Program-made: the position numbers and the translations under genes
Shown: positions 54,894 to 62,922 of the stretch, piece by piece
Position numbering within the stretch: the first letter of the stretch is position 1
How the letters are laid out: each line of letters opens with the position of its first letter
IMG/VR virus record: IMGVR_UViG_3300024999_001520
Location: 40,300-104,299 of that record
DNA length: 64,000 bases
Reading direction: 5' to 3' (one strand)
Source: a virus
Notes under the pieces: generated by a model
The model's database searches: none
What the model was told of the DNA's origin: nothing
Seen by the model: the letters and a program-made list of their open reading frames with translations, nothing else

Positions 54894-57410
54894 ATGTACA
54901 AACCAACTGTGCAATTCGATGAAGTAAAAAATATTTCTGTTGAAGAATACTTTGCCAATAACTCTTATTCTGTTGACATTTTTAATGCTAAGTATGCAAT
55001 GTATAAAGAGGATGGCACAAAAGAAACGCCCGCTGAGGTTTTTTTTCGTATTGCTAATAGTTTGGCAAATATGGAAAAGAATTTAGTTAAAGCCTCCTAT
55101 TATAAAGATGTTTGGTTCTCCTTGATGTGGGAAGGGTGGTTTCGTCCTGGTGGTAGTGTTATGTCTAGCATTGGTTCTAATAGAAAGAGTTCAATGTGTA
55201 ATTGTACTACAATTCCTTTGTATGAAGATACCCTAGAATCAATAGCTCAATGCGAATATGATGTTATGAAATGTGCCGCTTACAGACAAGGTATAGGCAT
55301 CGACTTTTCTAACCTACGACCTCGTGGTAGCAAACTTAATAATGCTGCCTGTGAATCAACTGGCGTGGTATCGTGGATGGATAAAATAAACAGGGTCGGT
55401 GATTATGTGGGACAACAGGGACGTAAACCAGCTCTTTTGGAGTCACTAATTGTTAGCCATCCAGACATCGAAGAATTTATTTCTTGTAAAGATGATCTTA
55501 AAAAAATAAATAATGCTAATATATCTGTACAGATTACTAATGATTTCATGGCTGCTGTTAAAGCAGATAAAGAATGGGAATTACGTTTTGAAGTAAAAGG
55601 TACCGGTGAAGTAGTAACTAAAACAGTCAATGCTAAAAAATTATTTAGTGACATAGCAACACGCGCTTGGAAAACAGCCGAACCTGGTATACAGTATAGA
55701 AATCTTTTACAAAATAGTATTATGTATAAAGCCATTTATGATCACATAGGAGATGAAAGATTTTTACCTCATTCTTCGAACGCATGTTCGGAAAAATTTA
55801 TGGCCCCTTATTCTGTTTGTAACCTTTCTTCTTGTAACATGGAGAATTTTTCCATCATCGAAGAGGGTTATACAAAAGAATTGGAAGTAATAGTGCCTTT
55901 AATGGTACGTATGGCAGATAATGTTATTGACTATGAGCTATGTAATAATTTAAGTCCAGTACCACAACAACGCTGGATTGTAGAGCAACTACGTGAAATT
56001 GGTATGGGTATAACAAATTTACATGGCTGGCTATTAAAACAAAATTTAGCGTACGACTCAGAAGAGGCAATAGTAGCAGTAGAAAAGTTTATGAAGTGTT
56101 ACGCGCACCAAGTTTTTAAAGCTTCTATGGAATTAGGTGAAGAGAAAGGAGATGCTGCTGCGTTTAGGCTCATTGAGGATAAAAATCTTTATATGAATAC
56201 AACGTATTTTAATAATATGGTTAATGAGTTTTTTGATGGGGACGCCACTAAGGTAAGACATATGCGCAATATGGCTCATATGAGTATAGCCCCCGCTGGT
56301 TCACTTTCCAGCACATTTCCATCACCTTGTATATCTTCTGGTATTGAACCTGTAATGGGATTGTATTATTGGCGACGTACCAGGGCTATTGATAAAGGAA
56401 ATTATACACACTACTTTATGATGCCAGATAGATTGAGAGAGTACGTCATGTCCAAAATGGACCCAGAATCTAATGATTACGAAAGGTTTGTTTCTTTTGG
56501 CGGCGCCACATTGGATGAAGATGGCAAATACGGGTTGGCAATTATAGATATAATTAAAAAATACGTGCCAGAGGGCTTCTTTAAACCAGCACATGAGATA
56601 GATCCACAACGTAAAATAAAACTTATGTCCGCGGTGTATAAGTGGCTTGACGCTTCTATTAGTTGTACATATAATTTACCAAGTTCTGCTACTGTGGCAG
56701 ATGTAGAAAACATTTATATGTCTGCTTATGATAACGGAGTTAGGGCTGTTTCTGTTTATGTTGATGGTTCAAGGGAAGGTATTCTTCTTTTTGAAGATCC
56801 AATAACAAATAAGAATAAATTTGATAGTAAGCCAACTCAATCACTGTGCTCCCCAGAAAACAGGCCCACTCGTATAATGCCTGTTTGTGCCCCCAAAAGG
56901 CCAGACTCTTTGGAATGCAGTATACATCACTGTTCTGTTAAAGGTATTCCATGGCTTGTTATTATAGGTCTCATGGATGGTGACCCTTATGAAATTTTTG
57001 CCGGCGAGGTAGAAGAAGGGCTATATGTACCTAAAACATGTAAAGCTGGTAAAATAGTTAAGAAGGGGGGTGGTAAGTACTCCTTAGAAATAACTATTAG
57101 GCAAGCAGAAGTGGAGTATAAAGACTTAGCTCATGTTTTAATGACGTCGAATCAAAGAGCTTTGACACGTCTTCTTAGTTTGGCATTAAGACACGGTACC
57201 CCGTTAGAATTTATTCAACAACAGTTACGTAAAGCCAATGGCGAAATAACTGATTTTAGCGCAGTAGTGGCAAGAGTACTGGGTTCATATATAAAACAAT
57301 ATAAATATGAAAAGAGTTCTAATGTATGTCCAGAATGCGGAGAAGTAGCTTTAATTAGATCAGAAAGTTGTATTAAATGTACTAATTGCGCCTATTCTCG
57401 TTGTGACTAA
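54894..57410 (+). CDS. nrdJ: Class II (B12-dependent) ribonucleotide reductase
   Basis: This 838-residue protein has GGSVMSSIGS early, the active-site motif NACSE with Asn296, Cys298 and Glu300, the cysteine pair partners (SMCNC early), PAGSLSSTFPSPC, and NLPSSATVADV before a TSCPD-type domain (RPDSLECSIHHC). The C-terminus is cysteine-rich, CPECG ... CIKCTNC, as in NrdJ. It reduces ribonucleotides using adenosylcobalamin, needs no NrdB or oxygen, and depends on host B12. The family call is strong. No thioredoxin gene is seen nearby. A promoter and inverted repeat follow. Confidence 0.93.
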   Translation: MYKPTVQFDEVKNISVEEYFANNSYSVDIFNAKYAMYKEDGTKETPAEVFFRIANSLANMEKNLVKASYYKDVWFSLMWEGWFRPGGSVMSSIGSNRKSSMCNCTTIPLYEDTLESIAQCEYDVMKCAAYRQGIGIDFSNLRPRGSKLNNAACESTGVVSWMDKINRVGDYVGQQGRKPALLESLIVSHPDIEEFISCKDDLKKINNANISVQITNDFMAAVKADKEWELRFEVKGTGEVVTKTVNAKKLFSDIATRAWKTAEPGIQYRNLLQNSIMYKAIYDHIGDERFLPHSSNACSEKFMAPYSVCNLSSCNMENFSIIEEGYTKELEVIVPLMVRMADNVIDYELCNNLSPVPQQRWIVEQLREIGMGITNLHGWLLKQNLAYDSEEAIVAVEKFMKCYAHQVFKASMELGEEKGDAAAFRLIEDKNLYMNTTYFNNMVNEFFDGDATKVRHMRNMAHMSIAPAGSLSSTFPSPCISSGIEPVMGLYYWRRTRAIDKGNYTHYFMMPDRLREYVMSKMDPESNDYERFVSFGGATLDEDGKYGLAIIDIIKKYVPEGFFKPAHEIDPQRKIKLMSAVYKWLDASISCTYNLPSSATVADVENIYMSAYDNGVRAVSVYVDGSREGILLFEDPITNKNKFDSKPTQSLCSPENRPTRIMPVCAPKRPDSLECSIHHCSVKGIPWLVIIGLMDGDPYEIFAGEVEEGLYVPKTCKAGKIVKKGGGKYSLEITIRQAEVEYKDLAHVLMTSNQRALTRLLSLALRHGTPLEFIQQQLRKANGEITDFSAVVARVLGSYIKQYKYEKSSNVCPECGEVALIRSESCIKCTNCAYSRCD

Positions 57411-57430
57411 TTATACAATATAATTAATTG

Positions 57431-57477
57431 TTGACAAGCAGGGTATTATGTGATATTATATAAAGCATAATACCCTG
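57431..57477 (+). promoter_or_regulatory. Consensus promoter P3 within a perfect 12-bp inverted repeat
   Basis: TTGACA (57431-57436), a 17-bp spacer and TATTAT (57454-57459). The -10 lies in the 15-base centre of a perfect 12-bp inverted repeat, CAGGGTATTATG (57439-57450) and CATAATACCCTG (57466-57477). The right arm covers the likely start site, a classic operator position. In RNA reading through from nrdJ the same arms would form a 12-bp hairpin, followed by TTTAA, so the site could also act as a weak terminator. It drives the genes from 57518. Confidence 0.8.
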
Positions 57478-57517
57478 TTTAATACTGTTTAACTAACATT
57501 TACTAAGGAATATAAGT

Positions 57518-57730
57518 ATGGTAGATACAACAACGGTCGAGGGCTATAAACAATACTGCGAAGAGTTTCATGTAAAACGTTTAAGCACTGCTAGTTTAAT
57601 AGGAAATAAAATGAAGTTATCCCTTGCTTCTATAAGTGACGTGAATAACCCAGGTACTTTATCTTTAACGGAATACGAATTGGTAATAGCCATAGAAGCA
57701 ATGAACTTTTATTTGAAGTATACAAAATGA
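57518..57730 (+). CDS. Unknown small protein, first gene after promoter P3
   Basis: This 70-residue protein starts after AAGGAATATA. It has an N-terminal helix (EGYKQYCEEFHVKRL) and a C-terminal helix (YELVIAIEAMNFYLKY) but no recognised motif. Its stop overlaps the cupin start by 4 bases. As the first gene after a strong, probably regulated promoter it should be well expressed. Confidence 0.45.
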   Translation: MVDTTTVEGYKQYCEEFHVKRLSTASLIGNKMKLSLASISDVNNPGTLSLTEYELVIAIEAMNFYLKYTK

Positions 57731-58104
57731 GTATGGCCATTAATAACATAGATTGTGCTGACAGCCTAAAACAATTCTGGGGTACTTCCACTCTATTAAA
57801 AGAACAGAATACTTTTAAAGTTGAGCTGCTTTCCATAGATGTAGGTAAAAAACTACCCTTACAAATGCATTACCATAGCTTAGAGTATTGGGTTGTACTT
57901 AGCGGCACCGCCTCAGTAACTTGTGGTGATAATAATACGTTACTTTTTGAAAATCAAAGTATTTATATACCTATGACAGAATGGCATAGCTTAGAAAATC
58001 CTGGTAAAATACCATTGGAAATTATAAAAATACAAAAAGGCAGTTATTTAGGTAAAGAAGATACTATTCATTTTAATGACTTTACTAAGGAAACCATAAT
58101 ATGA
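57727..58104 (+). CDS. Stand-alone phosphomannose-isomerase-type cupin
   Basis: This 125-residue protein resembles the C-terminal cupin of bifunctional ManC/AlgA enzymes: LQMHYHSLEYWVVLSGTASV, ENQSIYIPMTEWHSLENPGKIPLEIIKIQKGSYLG. Two histidines of HYH and the later HSLENPG supply the metal site. It may isomerise mannose-6-phosphate and fructose-6-phosphate or act as a related sugar cupin, feeding the glycan cassette. It overlaps the genes on both sides by 4 bases. The fold is sure, the reaction probable. Confidence 0.8.
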   Translation: MSMAINNIDCADSLKQFWGTSTLLKEQNTFKVELLSIDVGKKLPLQMHYHSLEYWVVLSGTASVTCGDNNTLLFENQSIYIPMTEWHSLENPGKIPLEIIKIQKGSYLGKEDTIHFNDFTKETII

Positions 58105-58688
58105 ACATTGGCATAGACGTTGATGAAGTTGTGTGTGATTTATTATCATCAATACTGGATTCCATACATTTAAAGTGGGGAGTTAAAAACACAATTTCTA
58201 CTTTTGCGGAGTATAATTTTTTTTCAAATAACTATACAGAGTGTGATGAAACAAATAAAAGTATAGCAGAAGATATTATAGCTTGGGTTAATGATACCGC
58301 TTATTTATATAATGCACCACCCTACTATGGGGTATCGGAAACGATAAAAAAATTATTTGCGTTTGGACATGATGTGCATTTCATAACAGCACGTCCTGAG
58401 GCTGCCCTACTTGCTACGCAAAAATGGTTTGATACTCATGCTATACCTTATACTTCATTACACGCCCTAGGGCATGGTAGTAATAAAGGACTTTTGGGTA
58501 GACAGTTAGGTTTGAACGTTTATATAGATGACCATGCAGTAAATATAGAATCCATGTTAGAGCACACCAAAGCAGTAAATTTTTTAATTGACAGGCCATA
58601 TAATAAATGGTATATTAATAGTAAAGTTATAAGAATAAGTAAATTACAAGATATATTTAAATACATAGATAAAGAAATAGCAGCTTAG
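58101..58688 (+). CDS. HAD 5'(3')-deoxyribonucleotidase-like phosphatase
   Basis: This 195-residue protein starts with IGIDVDEVVCDLL, where Asp6 and Asp8 are the HAD nucleophile and acid. Motif II is VHFITARPEA and motif IV NVYIDDHAVNIE, with a lysine in GHGSNKGLLG. This is the NT5C/deoxyribonucleotidase layout at the normal length. It would remove phosphate from nucleotides, perhaps adjusting pools alongside RNR, dUTPase and ThyX. Other HAD substrates cannot be excluded. Confidence 0.8.
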   Translation: MNIGIDVDEVVCDLLSSILDSIHLKWGVKNTISTFAEYNFFSNNYTECDETNKSIAEDIIAWVNDTAYLYNAPPYYGVSETIKKLFAFGHDVHFITARPEAALLATQKWFDTHAIPYTSLHALGHGSNKGLLGRQLGLNVYIDDHAVNIESMLEHTKAVNFLIDRPYNKWYINSKVIRISKLQDIFKYIDKEIAA

Positions 58689-58712
58689 TTATAGCACAAT
58701 AAGGAGGAAAAT

Positions 58713-58865
58713 ATGGCAGACGACGATGTGGATGAGTTTATTGAAGGACTAGTAGATATAGATATGGACACAGATAAGTTTTTTAATGACATTGATGAAT
58801 TAAGTGCCTATTTAAAACTTAAAGAAGAAGACGACGACGACGAAGACGATGAATTAGGTTTATAA
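58713..58865 (+). CDS. Highly acidic 50-residue protein
   Basis: A strong AAGGAGG precedes the ATG. The product has 50 residues, mostly Asp and Glu, with a run of acidic residues (KEEDDDDEDDELG) at the C-terminus and hydrophobic spots between. Such proteins can mimic DNA and inhibit DNA-binding host proteins, as some phage anti-restriction proteins do. That role is inference only; acidity alone is weak evidence. The gene lies 10 bases before the next start. Confidence 0.55.
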   Translation: MADDDVDEFIEGLVDIDMDTDKFFNDIDELSAYLKLKEEDDDDEDDELGL

Positions 58866-58875
58866 GGAGATTTAA

Positions 58876-59253
58876 ATGCAAAAAAGTAATACTAAAAAAA
58901 TTAAATGTAATACTTGTAAAAATCTTAATGAGGCTGGCACAAGATGTCTAATTAAAAAAGATAAAGTTAAAAGTAATAAACACCGATTTTGTTTACATTA
59001 CCAGTTAGATATAACTAAGGTGGTTATTAAGCCAAGACCTGTTAGTACCTATGCACCTATTTGGGTAATAGATGGTGCCATCCGCAGAAAAAGATTGAAG
59101 GCATTGACCAAACTACATGAACAACAAGTGGCTTCTTCTGCTGTGGGCGAAACTACTAAAAACACCTACCTTGTAGAAGAGCCTATTGTGGCACCCGACT
59201 GTCTGGCTAATATTAGATCTACTGCGGTGGACCCAGATGAAGTCATTTCCTGA
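58876..59253 (+). CDS. Small cysteine-containing protein
   Basis: This 125-residue protein starts after AAGGAG. The N-terminal half is basic, with KCNTCKNLNEAGTRC ... FCLHY, a possible four-cysteine zinc site. The C-terminal half has many alanines and threonines and looks disordered. Its 3' end overlaps the RNase HII start by 17 bases. The family is unknown. It may bind nucleic acid through the zinc unit. Confidence 0.5.
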   Translation: MQKSNTKKIKCNTCKNLNEAGTRCLIKKDKVKSNKHRFCLHYQLDITKVVIKPRPVSTYAPIWVIDGAIRRKRLKALTKLHEQQVASSAVGETTKNTYLVEEPIVAPDCLANIRSTAVDPDEVIS

Positions 59254-59857
59254 TTACACTTACGAAGCTGAGGCGTTAAGTCTCAGCTTCACCCACCCTG
59301 TTGGTATAGACGAGGTTGGGAGAGGCTGTGGCGCCGGACCAGTAGTGGCTGCTGCTGTTTATATACCTCCTAATACTATGGCCCAGTTCATTGGTAGAGT
59401 CACCGACTCTAAACAACTAACGGAGGCTAAGCGAGTAGAGTTAGCCAGGGAATTAAGCACTACTTGCGATATAGGTGTAGGTGTTATAGATCAAAAAATA
59501 ATAGATGACGTTAATATACTGGAAGCCACCAAATTAGCAATGAAAGTGGCGTTATATGATTTAGATATCCCTTACGATTATATTTTTATAGACGGTCCTA
59601 TAAAGCTTAAAAGTATAGCAGCTACACAGTGCCCAATTATTAAAGGAGACTCTAAGGTACTATCCATAGCCGCGGCAAGTATTGTGGCTAAAGTAGTAAG
59701 AGATCATCTCATGTATGAGTATGATAAAAATTTCCCTTTGTATAAGTGGAGAAAGAACAAAGGGTACTTGACAAAAGATCATAGAGAGGCTATAATCACC
59801 TACGGACCCTGTGAGTACCATAGAAAATCTTTTAAAGGGGTCAAAGAATATGCCTAA
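59237..59857 (+). CDS. rnhB: Ribonuclease HII
   Basis: The ATG at 59237 (MKSFPDYTYEAE) is chosen over an in-frame start at 59186 that lies deep in the previous gene. The 206-residue product has GIDEVGRGCGAGPVV with Asp25 and Glu26, VTDSKQLTEAKR, a central YIFIDGP with the third acidic residue, and KGDSKVLSIAAASIVAKVVRD, then a YLTKDHREAI segment. It cuts RNA in RNA/DNA hybrids, so it could remove primers made by the phage primase, since the phage Pol A has no 5'-3' exonuclease. Confidence 0.93.
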   Translation: MKSFPDYTYEAEALSLSFTHPVGIDEVGRGCGAGPVVAAAVYIPPNTMAQFIGRVTDSKQLTEAKRVELARELSTTCDIGVGVIDQKIIDDVNILEATKLAMKVALYDLDIPYDYIFIDGPIKLKSIAATQCPIIKGDSKVLSIAAASIVAKVVRDHLMYEYDKNFPLYKWRKNKGYLTKDHREAIITYGPCEYHRKSFKGVKEYA

Positions 59858-59881
59858 TAGCAAAAGCATAGGTGGATTAAA

Positions 59882-60109
59882 ATGGATGCTATAAATTTAT
59901 CAGTTAAAGAATTTAAAGAGCTAAAAGAAAAGGCGGAAATGGACATAGCCGTTGCGGTTACTAAAATATTTGAAGATTTTAAATCAGCCACTAGTTCATA
60001 CTTTACTAATCAATCAATCTATATTGATATGGTATACGTAAGTGAAATTGGACATAAAAAACATGAAGGCATCGTTAATGGTGCTTCTATAAGTATGGAT
60101 ATTTTTTAG
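59882..60109 (+). CDS. Unknown small protein
   Basis: This 75-residue protein starts after GGTGGATTAAA. It has an amphipathic helix (VKEFKELKEKAEMDIAVAVTKIFEDF) followed by beta-type residues. No family is recognised, and nothing around it gives a function. It lies between rnhB and a lysine-rich gene. Confidence 0.4.
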   Translation: MDAINLSVKEFKELKEKAEMDIAVAVTKIFEDFKSATSSYFTNQSIYIDMVYVSEIGHKKHEGIVNGASISMDIF

Positions 60110-60120
60110 GAGTAACTTAC

Positions 60121-60576
60121 ATGGTAAAAACAATAAAAAAAGATAGATCTCCTGTTACTCCTTCTGTTAAGAGTGTTGCTAAAAAACTTATACAGGAAAA
60201 TGAATATAAAAAACAACAAAAAATTGTGAAAGAAAAACAAGACAAACTTTTGGCAGAACAAGCATTAGAACGTAAAGCCTCTGAAGAGCTTATACAGGTT
60301 TTTGAAAAAAGCTTTTTTAGTATTAATTCCTCTAATACAAAAGTAGCTAAAGTGATAGCTGATATGAACGATTATTACGTGCTTACTTACAGTTGGGGTT
60401 TAATACCTTATGCACATAGTAGTGGATTTCAAAACTATTTATCAAAGCTAAAGAAAAAATTTGATATAGAAATACGTATTAGTCGTGTAAAGCCTGACGA
60501 TTATTGGTCAGGCTCTGGTGATGACTTGGTTTATTACGCCAAGCCTACAGAACTTAGAATAACTTTTGGTATTTAG
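60121..60576 (+). CDS. Lysine-rich unknown protein
   Basis: This 151-residue protein starts after AGGAGTAAC. The first about 65 residues are strongly basic and helical (KKLIQENEYKKQQKIVKEKQ), like a nucleic-acid-binding or coiled segment. The C-terminal about 80 residues (NDYYVLTYSWG ... FQNYLSKLKKKFDIEIRISRV) form a mixed alpha-beta domain. The C-terminal pattern recalls the protein at 62009, which also ends in a small alpha-beta domain. The function is unknown. Confidence 0.45.
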   Translation: MVKTIKKDRSPVTPSVKSVAKKLIQENEYKKQQKIVKEKQDKLLAEQALERKASEELIQVFEKSFFSINSSNTKVAKVIADMNDYYVLTYSWGLIPYAHSSGFQNYLSKLKKKFDIEIRISRVKPDDYWSGSGDDLVYYAKPTELRITFGI

Positions 60577-60594
60577 TTTAATGGTGTAATTAAT

Positions 60595-60900
60595 ATGGTA
60601 AAGAAACCGCATAAAAAGGCTAAAAAAATAGTTAAACCTGGAAAAGTTATTAAACAACTAAAAAATGTTGACAGGCTTTCAAAAGAAGAGTATCATAAAG
60701 CCCTTAAACATCCTAAGTGGCAGAAGAAACGTTTAAAGGTTTTTCAAAGAGATAACTGGCGTTGTACAAGATGTAAGGACCCTGAAACAGAACTGCATGT
60801 ACATCATTTACAGTACACTAAAAGGTATCCTTGGAATGAACCTATGGCTAATTTGACTACATTGTGTGGTAATTGTCATAAAAAAACACACAACAAATAA
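60595..60900 (+). CDS. HNH endonuclease
   Basis: This 101-residue protein starts 18 bases after the previous stop. A lysine-rich N-terminus is followed by KHPKWQKKRLKVFQRDNWRC, CTRCKD, ELHVHHLQY and TLCGNCHKKTH: the complete treble-clef HNH motif with zinc cysteines and the His-His-Asn-type core. It probably nicks or cuts DNA. Unlike the other two HNH genes it appears intact. It might be a free-standing homing nuclease or a phage function such as packaging support; there is no terminase nearby to favour the latter. Confidence 0.85.
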   Translation: MVKKPHKKAKKIVKPGKVIKQLKNVDRLSKEEYHKALKHPKWQKKRLKVFQRDNWRCTRCKDPETELHVHHLQYTKRYPWNEPMANLTTLCGNCHKKTHNK

Positions 60901-60915
60901 ATCGGAGGATTACAT

Positions 60916-61254
60916 ATGAAGAAATACCGACAGATAGACTGGAAAAATAATCCGTTGCTTAGAATAATATTATACACAACTTTACGAAAAGAATTAGGTG
61001 TGTATAATGTGAATGTGGTACGTAAAGGTAAAAAGCTTGTAGCATCAGATAAAGGTGAAAAGTATGCCAGACTACTTGAAAAACTGGCTAAAATTTTTGA
61101 GCTGTTGTTAGGCTACGAGTGTTCCAAAGGCGCTATTGACAACCAAGTTGCTTGGGCAGTATCTAAACAAATAGAAAACACTTTACATAGAAGCCATGTA
61201 AAAGTAAAAACGGTAAATAAAACAATTGCTAAAATGGTAGGATTCTTGGCGTGA
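60916..61254 (+). CDS. Unknown protein
   Basis: This 112-residue protein starts after CGGAGG. It is basic and helical, ending in a helix pair (NQVAWAVSKQIENTLHRSHVK and KTINKAIAKMVGF-like). No family is recognised. A GTG overlapping its stop opens a 30-codon frame (61251-61343) that has no independent support. Confidence 0.4.
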   Translation: MKKYRQIDWKNNPLLRIILYTTLRKELGVYNVNVVRKGKKLVASDKGEKYARLLEKLAKIFELLLGYECSKGAIDNQVAWAVSKQIENTLHRSHVKVKTVNKTIAKMVGFLA

Positions 61255-61305
61255 CCAATTTTGACGATGACGAGGTTATAACAAGTGACAGAGTATTTAA
61301 AACAT

Positions 61306-61437
61306 ATGCATATGAACATAATGGTGTCTGGCCGTGCTCTTAGAGAAGCTGGTAGGCAACTGTTGTTGGCTATTTTACACGTTAGTCATGGGGTAATTCC
61401 ATGCCGTTTCACTAGCCATCATTTTTGGCGTATTTAA
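61306..61437 (+). CDS. Possible 43-residue protein
   Basis: In the 250-bp stretch between 61254 and 61505 the best frame runs from ATG 61306 to TAA 61437. The product is basic (SGRALREAGRQLLLAILHV) with several histidines. No clear ribosome site precedes the start, so support is weak. Otherwise I see nothing in this gap except short frames. Confidence 0.25.
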   Translation: MHMNIMVSGRALREAGRQLLLAILHVSHGVIPCRFTSHHFWRI

Positions 61438-61504
61438 TATTTAAGCCTACATGTCTGTGCAAGCGAGCACTAGACCCGCCGCGGAACTTTATAGGAGAAA
61501 ATCA

Positions 61505-61774
61505 ATGGAAGCTGTATGGTGTAAAAAGGAATTTCTTACCTCAGAGAATGAACCCTCTACTAGTACTGTGGTTTCATGGGCTGGGAAAATTAAATGGAGT
61601 TCAAGACAAGACTCAGAAGAAGATCTTTATTTTATTGAAATATCAAGTTGCCATGAGAGGGCGAGATTACATAGAACTTATGAAATGACTATGCCTGAGT
61701 GGATCGAACAAGTAACTAAATTACGAGATCACCTAAATGATTATTTAGAATTTTTATCAGAGGACTGTGTATGA
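61505..61774 (+). CDS. Unknown small protein
   Basis: I start at ATG 61505 after AGGAGAAAATC rather than the in-frame ATG at 61451, which lacks a site. The product has 89 residues with a long C-terminal helix (PEWIEQVTKLRDHLNDYLEFL). Another frame over 61425-61688 is rejected because it has no ribosome site and ends inside this gene. The 3' end overlaps the next start by 4 bases. Confidence 0.45.
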   Translation: MEAVWCKKEFLTSENEPSTSTVVSWAGKIKWSSRQDSEEDLYFIEISSCHERARLHRTYEMTMPEWIEQVTKLRDHLNDYLEFLSEDCV

Positions 61775-62004
61775 ATAAAACAGTCGTTGCATATTTTGTT
61801 AATCTCTGTCGGTTAATTCCTCGTATTAGCTATGTAAATTTTAGGAAAACCTATCCGGCCGCCAGTGAGGGCTGTTGGAATCAATGGATAAATGTGCAAA
61901 GATTTTGGAGTGGCCGGATAATACATTTTAAGATAAGACACCACGCACTGATTTTTGATTTTCGTAGCAATTTTATATTAGACATGATGTCTTTTGGAGG
62001 ATAA
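61771..62004 (+). CDS. Unknown small basic protein
   Basis: This 77-residue, aromatic, basic protein starts at ATGA overlapping the previous stop. It contains YVNFRKTYPAASEGCW and FWSGRIIHFKIRHHAL. No family is recognised. A single hydrophobic stretch is too short for a membrane helix. Confidence 0.4.
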   Translation: MNKTVVAYFVNLCRLIPRISYVNFRKTYPAASEGCWNQWINVQRFWSGRIIHFKIRHHALIFDFRSNFILDMMSFGG

Positions 62005-62008
62005 CAAT

Positions 62009-62401
62009 ATGATAAGTGCTGCAGAAGCTAAAAAAATTGCTGAGAACAAGCTTAAATTAGACACACGTAATCGCCGTATCAAAGCAGAAAAAGAACAAAA
62101 AGAAATAGACAGGAGACGTGCTTCTGTTATAGCGGAAGCACTTAAAATATTAAATGCAACCACCGACTCCATTATAGCCAAGGCAGCAAATGCGGGTGAA
62201 AACGTTGTAAAAATACAGCCTATGGAAGATTACAAAATATCTGGTTGTCTAAATGACAAAGCTTTTATCCCATTTATTAATAGATTGAAGGCTGCTGGGT
62301 ACAAGGTAAAAATAGTAGATACAAAGGATGTTTGTAGATCAGGATCTGATTGTTTTGACGGCATGGAACTTTATTATACTTATTTTGAAGTGAGTTGGTG
62401 A
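62009..62401 (+). CDS. Unknown protein with helical N-terminus
   Basis: I choose ATG 62009 after GGAGGATAAC; the in-frame ATG at 61994 overlaps the previous gene and lacks a site. The 130-residue product has a charged helix (NRRIKAEKEQKEIDRRRA) and a C-terminal alpha-beta domain with KAAGYKVKIVDTKDVC. That domain order parallels the protein at 60121. It has no assigned function. A repeat-containing intergenic stretch of about 100 bases follows. Confidence 0.45.
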   Translation: MISAAEAKKIAENKLKLDTRNRRIKAEKEQKEIDRRRASVIAEALKILNATTDSIIAKAANAGENVVKIQPMEDYKISGCLNDKAFIPFINRLKAAGYKVKIVDTKDVCRSGSDCFDGMELYYTYFEVSW

Positions 62402-62454
62402 ATAAAATAAATACTTAAAATAAGAGTAACAGAAATAAAAATTAGTTTTACTAT

Positions 62455-62480
62455 TAGATAGATAGATAGATAGATAGATA
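62455..62480. repeat. TAGA tetranucleotide microsatellite
   Basis: Six and a half perfect copies of TAGA (26 bp) lie in the leader of the 62506 gene, ending 16 bases before its AAAGGAG site. Slippage here would alter the leader length and the fit of the inverted repeat whose left arm overlaps it, but not the reading frame. Confidence 0.8.
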
Positions 62481-62505
62481 AACAGATAGAAAGGAGATTA
62501 AAGAT

Positions 62506-62922
62506 ATGATACTAAAAGTAGCCGATTATTCACGTGTTACAACTGCTAATGGCGCACCATTACGTGCCTACACAGCAACAATAAACACTAACTTACCCTT
62601 AGTAGACGATGTAGCTTGGTGGTTGTATGACAACATAGCCAGAGTAAAAATAATGTATTATGCAAATAACGCCGCCGCATATTTAAATTATCCAGCCCCT
62701 GACGCAGTATTTACAAGTGTACATGCAGGTACTAAATGCAATTGTCCAGGAGAAACAATTAATGGTATGTCTGTGGGTTGTACGGAATGTACTGTAACGG
62801 CAGTAATTAGTTGTTGGCGTAACAATGATTCTGAATTTATAGTTATGCTGGATTCAAGGGCATATTTATTAAATGATAATGGAAAAACAATAGAGAATAT
62901 AGTTTGTAATTATATAAAATAA
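62506..62922 (+). CDS. Unknown protein inside inverted repeats
   Basis: This 138-residue protein starts after AAAGGAGATTAAAG, a strong site. It has four cysteines in two close groups (CNCPG, CTEC) that may bind zinc, and a mixed alpha-beta composition (DVAWWLYDNIARVKIMYY). No family is recognised. The gene is set off from its neighbours by 104-bp and 52-bp gaps, unusually wide here, with a microsatellite before it and an inverted repeat around it, which suggests special regulation or insertion. Confidence 0.5.
   Translation: MILKVADYSRVTTANGAPLRAYTATINTNLPLVDDVAWWLYDNIARVKIMYYANNAAAYLNYPAPDAVFTSVHAGTKCNCPGETINGMSVGCTECTVTAVISCWRNNDSEFIVMLDSRAYLLNDNGKTIENIVCNYIK

Noticed and set aside
52272-57410. 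Inteins or introns in polA and nrdJ, common sites in phages
   Set aside because: All conserved motifs are in normal order and spacing and the lengths are normal for the families.
61425-61688. 87-residue frame overlapping the 61505 gene
   Set aside because: It has no ribosome site and a skewed composition, and the other frame has AGGAG plus a coupled downstream start.
62455-62480. TAGA repeats as a CRISPR or iteron array
   Set aside because: They are uninterrupted 4-bp units without spacers, so a microsatellite.
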